From Spirochaetales bacterium (lineage in GTDB: Bacteria; Spirochaetota; Spirochaetia; SZUA-6; DRHE01): 10,413 nt of DNA. The stretch covers positions 1 through 10,413 of the forward strand of contig JAFGFV010000352.1 of NCBI GenBank assembly GCA_016930895.1, given 5' to 3'. The notes beneath the pieces were generated by a model. It searched no databases. It was not told the DNA's origin and worked only from the letters and a program-made list of their open reading frames with translations. Both the position numbers and the translations under genes were made by a program. Within the stretch, counting starts at the first letter, position 1. Every line of letters starts with the position of its first letter. Shown here one piece after another: positions 1 to 6,625 of the stretch.

Positions 1-552
1 CTCAACATGGAAGGGTTCTGGCGGCACTCGATCAGCGTCGGGGTCACGGCCAAGCTGATCGCCACACGGCGCAACGTGGACCCCAAGCTTCGGGAGGAGT
101 ATTTCATCGCCGGGCTCCTGCACGACATCGGCAAGATCCCGCTCAACAACAAGCTGGCCGAGGAGTACGTGCAGGCCATCTCCCACACCGACCGGGAGCA
201 CGTGCCCCTGTACCAGTCCGAGGAGCGGATCATGCTGGTGAACCACGCGGTGGTGGGCAAGCTCATCATCGACAACTGGCACCTCGGGGAGGACCTCTCC
301 GATGCCGTGTCCTTTCACCACAGCCTCCAGGAGTACGGCGGCTCCCACAGGGACGTGACCCTGACCGTGGCCGTCGCCAACCTGTTCAGCAACACCTTCG
401 AGCTGGGCTTCTCCGGGGACCGCTACCCGGCCCCGATCCCGGAAGAGTACATGCGGGAGATCGGGGTTGACTGGGACTATTTGGAGAGCATAGAAGAAAC
501 CGTGAAGGCGGAGATCGAGAAGGCCCAGATCTTCCTGAAAGTGGCCGGCTAG
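1..552 (+). CDS. HDOD/HD-domain protein, 3' part (5' end outside window)
   Basis: The reading frame is open from base 1, so the gene begins upstream of the window; the ATG at position 7 is internal to the fold and probably not the true start. Numbering from that Met, HD-type residues are visible: H7 (in FWRHS), the H39-D40 pair in GLLHDIGK, H80 in a VNHAVVGK stretch and the H104-H105 pair. The spacing and the AGLLHDIGK and W-x-L signatures match HDOD domains, which act in bacterial signalling or regulation and often lack proven phosphohydrolase activity. The usual last metal-binding Asp appears as Asn125 (AVANLF), common in HDOD proteins, so catalysis is doubtful. An N-terminal partner domain cannot be seen. 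It lies 18 nt before the MBL-fold gene, probably in the same operon. Family assignment is confident; the role is unknown. Confidence 0.85.
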   Translation, partial: LNMEGFWRHSISVGVTAKLIATRRNVDPKLREEYFIAGLLHDIGKIPLNNKLAEEYVQAISHTDREHVPLYQSEERIMLVNHAVVGKLIIDNWHLGEDLSDAVSFHHSLQEYGGSHRDVTLTVAVANLFSNTFELGFSGDRYPAPIPEEYMREIGVDWDYLESIEETVKAEIEKAQIFLKVAG

Positions 553-570
553 GCCGGAGGTTCCCGAACA

Positions 571-1497
571 GTGTCGATCAAGGTGCGATTCTGGGGAGTG
601 CGGGGCTCGGTGCCCTGTCCTGGTCCCAACACGGTCAAGTATGGCGGTAATACGGCCTGCCTCGAGCTGCGCTTCGGGGAGCAGGAACGCCTGGTGGTCA
701 TCGATGCCGGCACCGGGATCCGGGAGCTGGCCGCCCACGTGATGAAGACCGACATGCCCAAGGGACCCATCAAGACCCAGCTCTTCCTGACCCACACCCA
801 CTGGGACCACATCATGGGCTTCCCGTTCTTTATCCCGATCTTTATTCCCACCACCGAGCTGGATGTCTACGGACCGGTCACCTTCGAGGACGACACCTTG
901 GACAAGATCCTGTTCGGGCTGCTGACCTACCGCTACTGGCCCGTGCGCCTGGAGGAGCTGGCTTCCAAGATCCGGTACTTCAACCTCAAGGAGGGGACCC
1001 GGGACCTCGGCGAGGATCTGTGGGTTACGACCAAGTACCTCAATCACCCGATCAACGTGCTGGGGTACCGCTTCGAGTACCGGGGGAAAGTCCTGTGCAC
1101 GGCCTACGACACAGAGCCGTTCCGCAACGTCTTTGACGTGCCCCCGGATTCCCCCAGCTACGACGCAGAGGCCGTGAAAGAGGGAGAGCTGGCCGCCCAG
1201 GAGGAGAACGAGAAGGTCACCCAGTTCTTCCAGGGGGCGGATATCCTGATCCACGATGCCCAATACACCCACACGGAGTACCTGGCCGGCAAGATCGGTT
1301 GGGGGCATTCCTCCTTTGAGCAGGCGGTAAACGTGGCGCACCGGGCGGGGGTCAAGAAGCTGCTCCTGTTTCACCACGACCCGGACCGCACCGACGCCCA
1401 GCTGGACCTTCTGGAGAACAAGATCCGCAAGAGCATCCAAGGCAAGAGCAGGCTGGAGGTTTCGATAGCCCGGGAAGGGATGGTCGTGGAGGCCTGA
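571..1497 (+). CDS. MBL-fold metallohydrolase, COG1235/PhnP-like
   Basis: A 308-residue protein of the metallo-beta-lactamase superfamily. It opens with a FWGVRGSVPCPGP segment and a YGGNTAC motif (about 24-30), both typical of the COG1235 group. The metal-binding signature is H75-T-H77-W-D79-H80; further likely ligands are H159 (NHP), D180 (AYDTEP) and one of H268/H269 (LFHHDP). A conserved IHDAQY stretch (about 227-232) and GWGHSS (243-248) also fit this group. Members hydrolyse phosphodiester or related bonds; the substrate here is not determinable. It is cytoplasmic, with no signal peptide. The start is GTG at 571, supported by GGAGG at 556-560 with a 10-nt spacer. Its closeness to the HDOD gene upstream suggests a joint transcript and perhaps a joint signalling role, which is inference. 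Confidence 0.9.
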   Translation: MSIKVRFWGVRGSVPCPGPNTVKYGGNTACLELRFGEQERLVVIDAGTGIRELAAHVMKTDMPKGPIKTQLFLTHTHWDHIMGFPFFIPIFIPTTELDVYGPVTFEDDTLDKILFGLLTYRYWPVRLEELASKIRYFNLKEGTRDLGEDLWVTTKYLNHPINVLGYRFEYRGKVLCTAYDTEPFRNVFDVPPDSPSYDAEAVKEGELAAQEENEKVTQFFQGADILIHDAQYTHTEYLAGKIGWGHSSFEQAVNVAHRAGVKKLLLFHHDPDRTDAQLDLLENKIRKSIQGKSRLEVSIAREGMVVEA

Positions 1498-1634
1498 AGG
1501 CCTCGCTCCCGGCGTTCGTCTCCGCGCCTGACCGGCCTGCCGTTCCTCACACTTTTCTAGTCGTCCCGCAATCTGTTGCTAACGGCTTCCCGGGAGAATC
1601 ACGCTGAGAAACCCAAGCACACAGGAGGAAGCTC

Positions 1635-3155
1635 ATGAATTGCGGATCAAGAACCCCCCGGCGCGGTCTGGCGGCAGGTACCGTCTTGCTGTTGCTGCTC
1701 ACCCTGGTGGCGAGCCCCGGGTTTGCCAGGGGAGAAATCGAGCAAGGCCAGTCCGCGGAAGCCTTGCGGGTGATTGGCCAGGCCAAGTACGTGTTCGTCT
1801 TCATCGGCGACGGCATGGGGCTCCCGCAGGTGGCGTCGGCCGAGATCTACGCCAACGCCGTGGCCCGAACCGAGATTGGCGTGCAGAAGCTGCACTTCAC
1901 CCAGTTCCCCGCCCAGGGCATCACCACCACCTACGATGCCAATTCCTTCATTACCGATTCCGCTTCGGCGGCGACGGCTATTGCCACCGGTCACAAGACC
2001 CTCTCCGGGGTCATCAATATGGATCCAGGCAAGACGGTCAAGTACAAGACCATCGCCGAGATGGCCAAGGAACGGGGCATGAAGGTCGGCATCATCTCCA
2101 GCGTGTCCCTCGACCACGCCACTCCGGCCTGCTTCTACGCCAAGGTGCCTTCCCGCGGCAACATGTACGACATCGCGGTCCAGATGGCGAACAGCGGTTT
2201 CGACTTTTTCGGGGGCGGCGGGCTTGTCCAGCCCAGGGGCAAGAAGGGCGACCAGCCGGACGCGATCGAATTGGCCAAGGCCAACGGGTACACCCTGGTG
2301 AACAACCGCTCCGCCTTCATGGCCCTGCGGCCGGGCGCCGGCAAGGTCCTGGCCATCGACCCGCGGACCTACGACGGCCAGGCCCTGTTGTACGATATGG
2401 ACCGGGCCCCGGACGACCTGTCCCTGGCGGACTACACCGCCAAGGCCATCGAGCTGCTCGGCAACCCCCGGGGGTTTTTCATCATGGTGGAGGGCGGCAA
2501 GATCGACTGGGCCTGCCACGCCAACGACGCGGCGGCGGCCATCCACGATACCATCGCCTTCGACGCCGCGGTGGTCGAGGCCCTGGAGTTTTACCGCAGT
2601 CACCCGGGGGAAACCCTGATCGTCGTGACCGGGGACCACGAATGCGGCGGGATGACCATCGGCTTTGCCGGCACCAAGTACGAGACCTTCTTCGACAAGG
2701 TCTCCACCCAGAGCATCTCCTACGTCAAGTTCGACGAAGAGGTGCTGGAGCCCTACAAGCAGTCGCGCCCCGCCGCCAAAGCCAACATCGCGGATCTCCT
2801 GGACGACATCGAGCGCTACTTCGGCCTGAGGCATGAAGAGCTCACCGAGGTCGAGAAAGAGATGGTGCTGCGCGCCTTCTCGCGCAGCATGGGGGGCGAG
2901 GTCGAGCGGGCGGCTCACGAGGACACCTATTTGCTGTACGGCGGATACGAGCCCCTGACCGTGACCCTCACCCACATTCTGAACCAGAAGGCGGGGATTG
3001 GCTGGACCTCGTACTCCCACACCGGCGTGCCGGTCCCGACCTACGCCATCGGCGTAGGCCAGGAGATGTTCGACGGCTACTACGACAACACGGACATCTT
3101 CCGAAAGACCGCTGCCGCGATGGGCATCCCGGCAGGCGTGGCGATGGCCCAATAG
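1635..3155 (+). CDS. phoA: Alkaline phosphatase, PhoA family, exported
   Basis: A 506-residue phosphomonoesterase precursor that should release inorganic phosphate outside the cytoplasm. The N-terminus has basic residues (R6, R9, R10) and a hydrophobic core (about 12-28), with likely cleavage near residues 31-32 (GFA-R). All E. coli PhoA active-site positions can be matched: D59 (GDG), nucleophile S109 (ITDSA), T163, phosphate-binding R174, E286, D291, H295, D334-H335 (TGDHE) and H462 (SHTG). The residues equivalent to E. coli D153 and K328 are H161 and W292. That is the His/Trp combination I recall for Thermotoga and Bacillus enzymes, where metal preference differs from E. coli. ATG at 1635 is supported by GGAGGA at 1624-1629. 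Gaps of 137 nt before and over 100 nt after suggest a single-gene unit. No clear Pho box was found upstream. Confidence 0.95.
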   Translation: MNCGSRTPRRGLAAGTVLLLLLTLVASPGFARGEIEQGQSAEALRVIGQAKYVFVFIGDGMGLPQVASAEIYANAVARTEIGVQKLHFTQFPAQGITTTYDANSFITDSASAATAIATGHKTLSGVINMDPGKTVKYKTIAEMAKERGMKVGIISSVSLDHATPACFYAKVPSRGNMYDIAVQMANSGFDFFGGGGLVQPRGKKGDQPDAIELAKANGYTLVNNRSAFMALRPGAGKVLAIDPRTYDGQALLYDMDRAPDDLSLADYTAKAIELLGNPRGFFIMVEGGKIDWACHANDAAAAIHDTIAFDAAVVEALEFYRSHPGETLIVVTGDHECGGMTIGFAGTKYETFFDKVSTQSISYVKFDEEVLEPYKQSRPAAKANIADLLDDIERYFGLRHEELTEVEKEMVLRAFSRSMGGEVERAAHEDTYLLYGGYEPLTVTLTHILNQKAGIGWTSYSHTGVPVPTYAIGVGQEMFDGYYDNTDIFRKTAAAMGIPAGVAMAQ

Positions 3156-3196
3156 GCCGGATCCGGTCCGAGCCTTCGATTCCAGTGGAGACGAGC

Positions 3197-3226
3197 GCGG
3201 CGCCGTCCGTCTGCGGGCGGCGCCGC
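3197..3226 (+). terminator. Strong GC-rich hairpin after phoA, terminator-like
   Basis: Positions 3197-3205 (GCGGCGCCG) and 3218-3226 (CGGCGCCGC) are a perfect 9-bp inverted repeat. The pairing continues inward through a U-G wobble (3206/3217) and three more G/C pairs (3207-3209 with 3214-3216), leaving a four-base loop TCTG at 3210-3213. The full stem is 13 bp. It sits 42 nt after the phoA stop and before the next gene, where a terminator is expected. There is no T-run after it (CTTGCCC), so it is not a canonical intrinsic terminator. It may instead act as a pause site or protect the mRNA 3' end. Confidence 0.45.
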
Positions 3227-3263
3227 CTTGCCCGCGGCGCAGCTACACTCGGGAACAGGCCTC

Positions 3264-4460
3264 ATGCTGGTATTCCGCACCAAGATTGAACGAAAAGATC
3301 TCCTGTTCGTCGGTCTGTTGGCCGCCCTGACCGCGCTGCTGTTCTTCCTGCCCACCGGCTTCGAGCGGCAGGTCGCCCCCAACGCGGTGCGGGCTCGGGC
3401 CCTCGTGATCGAGACCGACGACAGCGGCGTTTCCCAGTACGGGATCGTCAAGGCTGGAGACCAGGCGGTTCGGATCCGCATCGAGAACGGGCGCTTCAAG
3501 GGACGGGAGCTGGAAGCCGGGAACATGCTTCTCGGCAAGATGGAGCTGGACAAGATGTTCGCACCCGAGGACCGGGCCCTGGTGGTGCTCGACCTGGATC
3601 CCGACAGCGGTGAGATCCTCTACGCAAACCTGATCGACCACTACCGGATCAACCTGGAGATCCTGCTCCTGGCCCTGTTCGCCCTCCTGCTCCTGCTGTT
3701 CGCCGGTTGGACCGGGCTCAAGGCCCTGCTCTCCTTCGTGTTCACGGCCCTCGTGATCTGGAAGCTGATGCTGCCGGCGATCCTCGACGGCTGGGACCCG
3801 GTGTGGATCGCTTTGGGGGTGGTCACGGTGCTCACCGCGGCCGTCATCTTTCTCGTCGGGGGGCTCACGCGCAAGGGCCTGGTCGCTTTCCTGGGAGCCG
3901 TCGGCGGGGTGGCGATCACCTGCCTGTTGTCGGTCGTTTTTGGCCGCGCCTTCCATCTCCACGGCGCCGTGCGCCCCTTCTCCGAGACCCTGTTGTACTC
4001 CGGGTTCCCTCATCTGGATCTTCGGAAGATCTTCCTGGCCGGGGTCTTCCTCGCATCCTCGGGCGCGGTCATGGACCTGGCCATGGACGTCTCCGCCTCG
4101 ATGAACGAAGTCACTCAACACAATCCCGCGATCCCGCGACTGAGGCTGATCGCCTCGGGGTTTGCGGTCGGGCGCTCGGTGATCGGGACCATGACGACCA
4201 CCCTGCTGCTCGCGTATTCCGGAGGCTACACGGCCATGCTGCTGGTGTTCCTGGCCCAAGGGACCCCGATCCTCAACGTCCTGAACATTACCTACGTTTC
4301 CGCGGAAATCCTTCATACCCTGGTGGGGAGCTTCGGACTGGTGCTGGTGGCTCCGCTCACTGCGGTGCTCGGGGGGGCAATGCTCGCCAGCCGGGAAACC
4401 CGGGCGAAGGTCCCCGCGGGGGTGCCCCTGGCCGGCCTGCAGGGCGCTTCCCATGATTAG
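3264..4460 (+). CDS. YibE/F family multispanning membrane protein
   Basis: A 398-residue integral membrane protein matching the YibE/F family, whose biochemical role is not established. A first hydrophobic helix (about 12-30) is followed by a soluble domain (about 35-125) rich in beta-type sequence. After that come about seven hydrophobic segments: roughly 131-149, 151-170, 179-199, 206-227, 254-270, 313-332 and 349-375. The most family-typical stretch is SSGAVMDLAMDVSASMNEV (about 265-283), between membrane segments, followed by a GRSVIGTMTTTLLLAYSGG region (303-321). I chose ATG at 3264 because it begins just before the first membrane helix. A TTG at 3228 in the same frame would add 12 residues but overlaps the hairpin sequence. 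No strong Shine-Dalgarno is visible for either. It stands alone between phoA and the tRNA gene. Confidence 0.88.
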   Translation: MLVFRTKIERKDLLFVGLLAALTALLFFLPTGFERQVAPNAVRARALVIETDDSGVSQYGIVKAGDQAVRIRIENGRFKGRELEAGNMLLGKMELDKMFAPEDRALVVLDLDPDSGEILYANLIDHYRINLEILLLALFALLLLLFAGWTGLKALLSFVFTALVIWKLMLPAILDGWDPVWIALGVVTVLTAAVIFLVGGLTRKGLVAFLGAVGGVAITCLLSVVFGRAFHLHGAVRPFSETLLYSGFPHLDLRKIFLAGVFLASSGAVMDLAMDVSASMNEVTQHNPAIPRLRLIASGFAVGRSVIGTMTTTLLLAYSGGYTAMLLVFLAQGTPILNVLNITYVSAEILHTLVGSFGLVLVAPLTAVLGGAMLASRETRAKVPAGVPLAGLQGASHD

Positions 4461-4477
4461 CTCCCCGTGATGAGCTA

Positions 4478-4507
4478 TTGCACTGGTGCGGGTTTCCCTG
4501 CTATCAT
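4478..4507 (+). promoter_or_regulatory. Sigma70-like promoter with extended -10 for tRNA-Ala
   Basis: TTGCAC at 4478-4483 resembles a -35 box and TATCAT at 4502-4507 a -10 box, with an 18-nt spacer. The -10 is preceded by TGC (4499-4501), giving a TGn extended -10. The stretch just after it is GC-rich (AGGCGTCGCG), like the discriminators of stringently controlled stable-RNA promoters. Transcription would start near 4513-4516, about 10-13 nt before the tRNA. It may also drive the GH3 gene and the genes behind it. Confidence 0.6.
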
Positions 4508-4525
4508 AGGCGTCGCGATCGAACT

Positions 4526-4598
4526 GGGGGATTAGCTCAGCTGGTAGAGCGATTGGTTCGCAATCAATAGGTCAGGGGTTCAAATCCCCTATCCTCCA
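4526..4598 (+). tRNA. tRNA-Ala (anticodon CGC)
   Basis: The 73-nt sequence folds as a cloverleaf. The acceptor stem GGGGGAT (4526-4532) pairs with ATCCTCC (4591-4597) and includes a G3-U70 wobble, the classic alanine identity element. The D stem is GCTC/GAGC (4535-4538, 4547-4550). The anticodon stem is ATTGG (4552-4556) with TCAAT (4564-4568), whose innermost pair is G-U. The loop TTCGCAA (4557-4563) puts CGC at 34-36, reading GCG codons. The variable loop is AGGTC, the T stem AGGGG/CCCCT (4574-4578, 4586-4590) and the discriminator A4598. The terminal CCA is not encoded (GAA follows), so it must be added enzymatically. It is followed within 15 nt by the GH3 start codon, with no terminator. 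Confidence 0.95.
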
Positions 4599-4613
4599 GA
4601 ACCAAACAAGCCA

Positions 4614-5972
4614 ATGCGCATTCTGGTTGCCGTCACGACCCTCCTGATCCTGCTGGTCTCGTGCAGGAGCCAGCCGGGGCCGGTGCCGGTCCGGACCGGC
4701 AGCGCGGAGGAAGCCGGGAGTGGCGAGGCAGCCGATCCGGGCCTGAGACCTGCGGCGCCGGGTGCGAGCGACGGACAGCCGCCTCTCGCCCTACCGGCGC
4801 TGCCCCCGGAGTCCGGCCGGCAGGCCCGGCAGGAGGAGCGCATCGAGGCATTGCTGGCCGCGCTCACCCTCCGCCAGAAAATCGGGCAGCGTTTTATGAC
4901 GGGTTTCCCCGGCAAGCGCGCCGGGGAGCGCGCCCTGCGCCTGGTGCGCGAGGGGTACGTCGGGGGCCTGCTCCTGACCCGCGGCAACATCCAGAGCCGG
5001 GCCCAGGTCAAGGAGCTGACCGAGGCCCTCCAGGCTGCAGCCCGGGAGAACGACCCGGCAATCGGGCTGTTCATCGGCATCGACCAGGAAGGCGGCCGGG
5101 TGAGCCGCCTGGACCTCGACAACGTGACCCGCTTCGCGGCACCCTATTACTGGACCGAATACGGCGATCCCTGGTACGTGGAATCGATTGCCTACGTTGC
5201 CGGGCGCGAGGCCCTGGCCCTGGGGTGCAACATGAACTTCGCTCCCGTCCTCGACCTGTATGCTCCGCCCGACGACAGCGTGATCGGCGACCGTTCGATG
5301 GGCACGAACCCCTTCCGGGTGGCCGAGCAGGGGGTGTTCTACCTGTACGGGGCGCGCCGCGCCGGGATCGCCGCTGTGGTCAAGCATTTTCCCGGGCACG
5401 GGACCACCAGCGTGGATTCCCACCGCCAGCTGCCGGTGGTGCAGGCGGAGGAGCTGGAGCTGTGGAAGCGGGACCTGATTCCGTTCCAGGTTGCCGTGGA
5501 GCACGGGGCGGAGGCGGTCATGACCGCCCACCTGCTGCTCCCCAAGCTGGACCCTGACTACCCGGTGACCCTGTCGCAGAGGATCCTTCGCGGACTGCTG
5601 CGGGGTCAGCTGGGCTTCGGAGGGGTGGTCGTGACCGACGACATCGACATGGGGGCCCTGCGCAACAACTACCACCCGGCGGAGGTGCTGGAGCACAGCA
5701 TCCGCGCGGGGGCGGACCTCATTCTGGGCAGCGGGGGGCTGGACGCGTTGGAGCTGATCCGGGAGGTCGAAGCCCTGGTCGAGGGCGGCGTCCTGAGCGA
5801 GGAGCTCATCGATGAAGGCGTGCGCCGCATCCTGCGGCTCAAGCTGCAGTACGGGCTCCTGCCGGAGGAACCGGAAGAGCCGGAGGAACCGGAAGAGCCG
5901 GAGGAACCGGAAGAGCCGGAGGAACCGGAAGAGCCGGAGGAGCAGAAGGAGAGCGACCCATGGATCGAGTAG
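4614..5972 (+). CDS. GH3 family lipoprotein, beta-N-acetylhexosaminidase (NagZ)-like
   Basis: A 452-residue predicted lipoprotein. A hydrophobic signal (about 3-15) ends in a lipobox L14-V-S-C17, and a Gly/Pro/Ala-rich linker runs to about residue 70. The GH3 N-terminal TIM-barrel domain spans about 75-415. It carries the substrate-binding IDQEGGRVSR (156-165) and the NagZ-type catalytic loop KHFPGHGTTSVDSH (257-270) with its acid/base Asp-His pair. The probable nucleophile is D342 in VTDDIDMGAL. Such enzymes cleave terminal GlcNAc from peptidoglycan fragments or chitosaccharides; cytoplasmic NagZ lacks a lipobox, so this one acts at the cell envelope. The C-terminus is eight Glu-Glu-Pro units (418-441), an acidic extended tail. 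ATG at 4614 is fixed by the signal sequence, but no Shine-Dalgarno is visible and the tRNA ends 15 nt before it. Its last 13 nt overlap pncA. Confidence 0.9.
   Translation: MRILVAVTTLLILLVSCRSQPGPVPVRTGSAEEAGSGEAADPGLRPAAPGASDGQPPLALPALPPESGRQARQEERIEALLAALTLRQKIGQRFMTGFPGKRAGERALRLVREGYVGGLLLTRGNIQSRAQVKELTEALQAAARENDPAIGLFIGIDQEGGRVSRLDLDNVTRFAAPYYWTEYGDPWYVESIAYVAGREALALGCNMNFAPVLDLYAPPDDSVIGDRSMGTNPFRVAEQGVFYLYGARRAGIAAVVKHFPGHGTTSVDSHRQLPVVQAEELELWKRDLIPFQVAVEHGAEAVMTAHLLLPKLDPDYPVTLSQRILRGLLRGQLGFGGVVVTDDIDMGALRNNYHPAEVLEHSIRAGADLILGSGGLDALELIREVEALVEGGVLSEELIDEGVRRILRLKLQYGLLPEEPEEPEEPEEPEEPEEPEEPEEPEEQKESDPWIE
5862..5933 (+). repeat. 18-bp tandem repeat, 4 perfect copies, coding for PEEPEE
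   Basis: The unit CCGGAGGAACCGGAAGAG occurs four times without mismatch at 5862, 5880, 5898 and 5916, with a partial fifth copy from 5934 to 5940. Each unit is itself two diverged 9-bp halves. The repeat is in frame with the GH3 gene and encodes its acidic Glu-Glu-Pro tail, so copy-number changes keep the frame. Each unit also contains GGAGG, like a ribosome binding site, and the array ends 26 nt before the pncA start codon. Confidence 0.97.
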
Positions 5973-6625
5973 CGGACACCGCGGCCCTGGTGGTGACCGA
6001 CCTTCAGAACGACTTCTGCCCGGGGGGAAGCCTGGCGGTGCCGGAGGGGGACCGCATCGTGCCGGTGGTCAACCGCCTGATGCCCCGATTTGCGGTGGTG
6101 GTCGCCACCCAGGACTGGCATCCGGCGGACCACGTGTCCTTTGCCTCGAACAATCCCGGGACCGAGCCCTTCCAGGTGGTGGAGCGGGACGGGCGCGAGC
6201 AGACCCTGTGGCCGGACCACTGCGTTCCCGGGACTTGGGGTGCGGAGCTGCACCCGGGGCTCGATCTCCTGCAGGTGGACCTGATTCTCCGCAAGGGAAG
6301 CGACCGGGAGCTGGACTCCTATTCGACCTTCTTGGAGAACGACCGGCGGACCCCTACCGGCCTGGCGGGCTACCTGCGCGAGCGAGGGGTTCGGGAGGTC
6401 TACCTGTGCGGGCTGGCGGCGGACGTTTGCGTGTACTACAGTGCCATGGACGCGGTGGGTCTCGGCTTTGGCGTCGTTCTAGTGGAGGACGCCACCCGCG
6501 GCCTGGATCTCCCTCCGGGGAGCCTGGCGGACCGCTTCGAGGAGATGCGGGCCGCGGGGGTCTCGGTCGTGCGATCCACCGACCTGGCCGGGGCAGACGG
6601 TAGAGGTGAAGGAGGAGCCCCATGA
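5960..6625 (+). CDS. pncA: Nicotinamidase (isochorismatase-like hydrolase)
   Basis: A 221-residue cysteine hydrolase that should convert nicotinamide to nicotinate and ammonia in NAD salvage. The catalytic triad is visible: D14 (VVTDLQNDF), K112 (LRKGSD) and C157 (GLAADVCV). Metal-binding residues are D52 and H54 (TQDWHP) and H87 (WPDHCV). The segment GSLAVPEG after the first motif is typical of PncA rather than of other isochorismatase-fold enzymes. The start is ATG 5960 with AAGGAG at 5946-5951, an 8-nt spacer. It overlaps the GH3 end by 13 nt in another frame. Its stop overlaps the pncB start (ATGA), and pncB encodes the enzyme that uses its product, which strengthens the assignment. About 20 residues past the usual end are low-complexity and Gly/Ala-rich. 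Confidence 0.95.
   Translation: MDRVADTAALVVTDLQNDFCPGGSLAVPEGDRIVPVVNRLMPRFAVVVATQDWHPADHVSFASNNPGTEPFQVVERDGREQTLWPDHCVPGTWGAELHPGLDLLQVDLILRKGSDRELDSYSTFLENDRRTPTGLAGYLRERGVREVYLCGLAADVCVYYSAMDAVGLGFGVVLVEDATRGLDLPPGSLADRFEEMRAAGVSVVRSTDLAGADGRGEGGAP

Noticed and set aside
1489..1504. Inverted repeat GAGGCC-TGAA-GGCCTC over the MBL gene stop codon
   Set aside because: The stem is only 6 bp and no T-run follows, so it is too weak to call a terminator.
1498..1634. Possible promoter or Pho box before phoA
   Set aside because: I found no convincing -35/-10 pair and no pair of direct repeats like a Pho box; only the ribosome binding site at 1624-1629 is clear.
1647..3152. Long open frame on the minus strand (501 codons) opposite phoA
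   Set aside because: The + strand encodes a phosphatase with every active-site residue in place. The minus frame is the mirror phase expected in high-GC coding DNA and its translation shows no recognisable domain.
3228..3263. TTG start that would extend the YibE/F protein by 12 residues
   Set aside because: It lies directly on the end of the hairpin (3197-3226), has no ribosome binding site, and the extra residues are not part of the hydrophobic N-terminal helix.
3243..4454. Minus-strand open frame opposite the YibE/F gene
   Set aside because: Its translation is a hydrophilic mirror of a membrane protein (rich in Gln, Glu, His and Gly), without any family signature.
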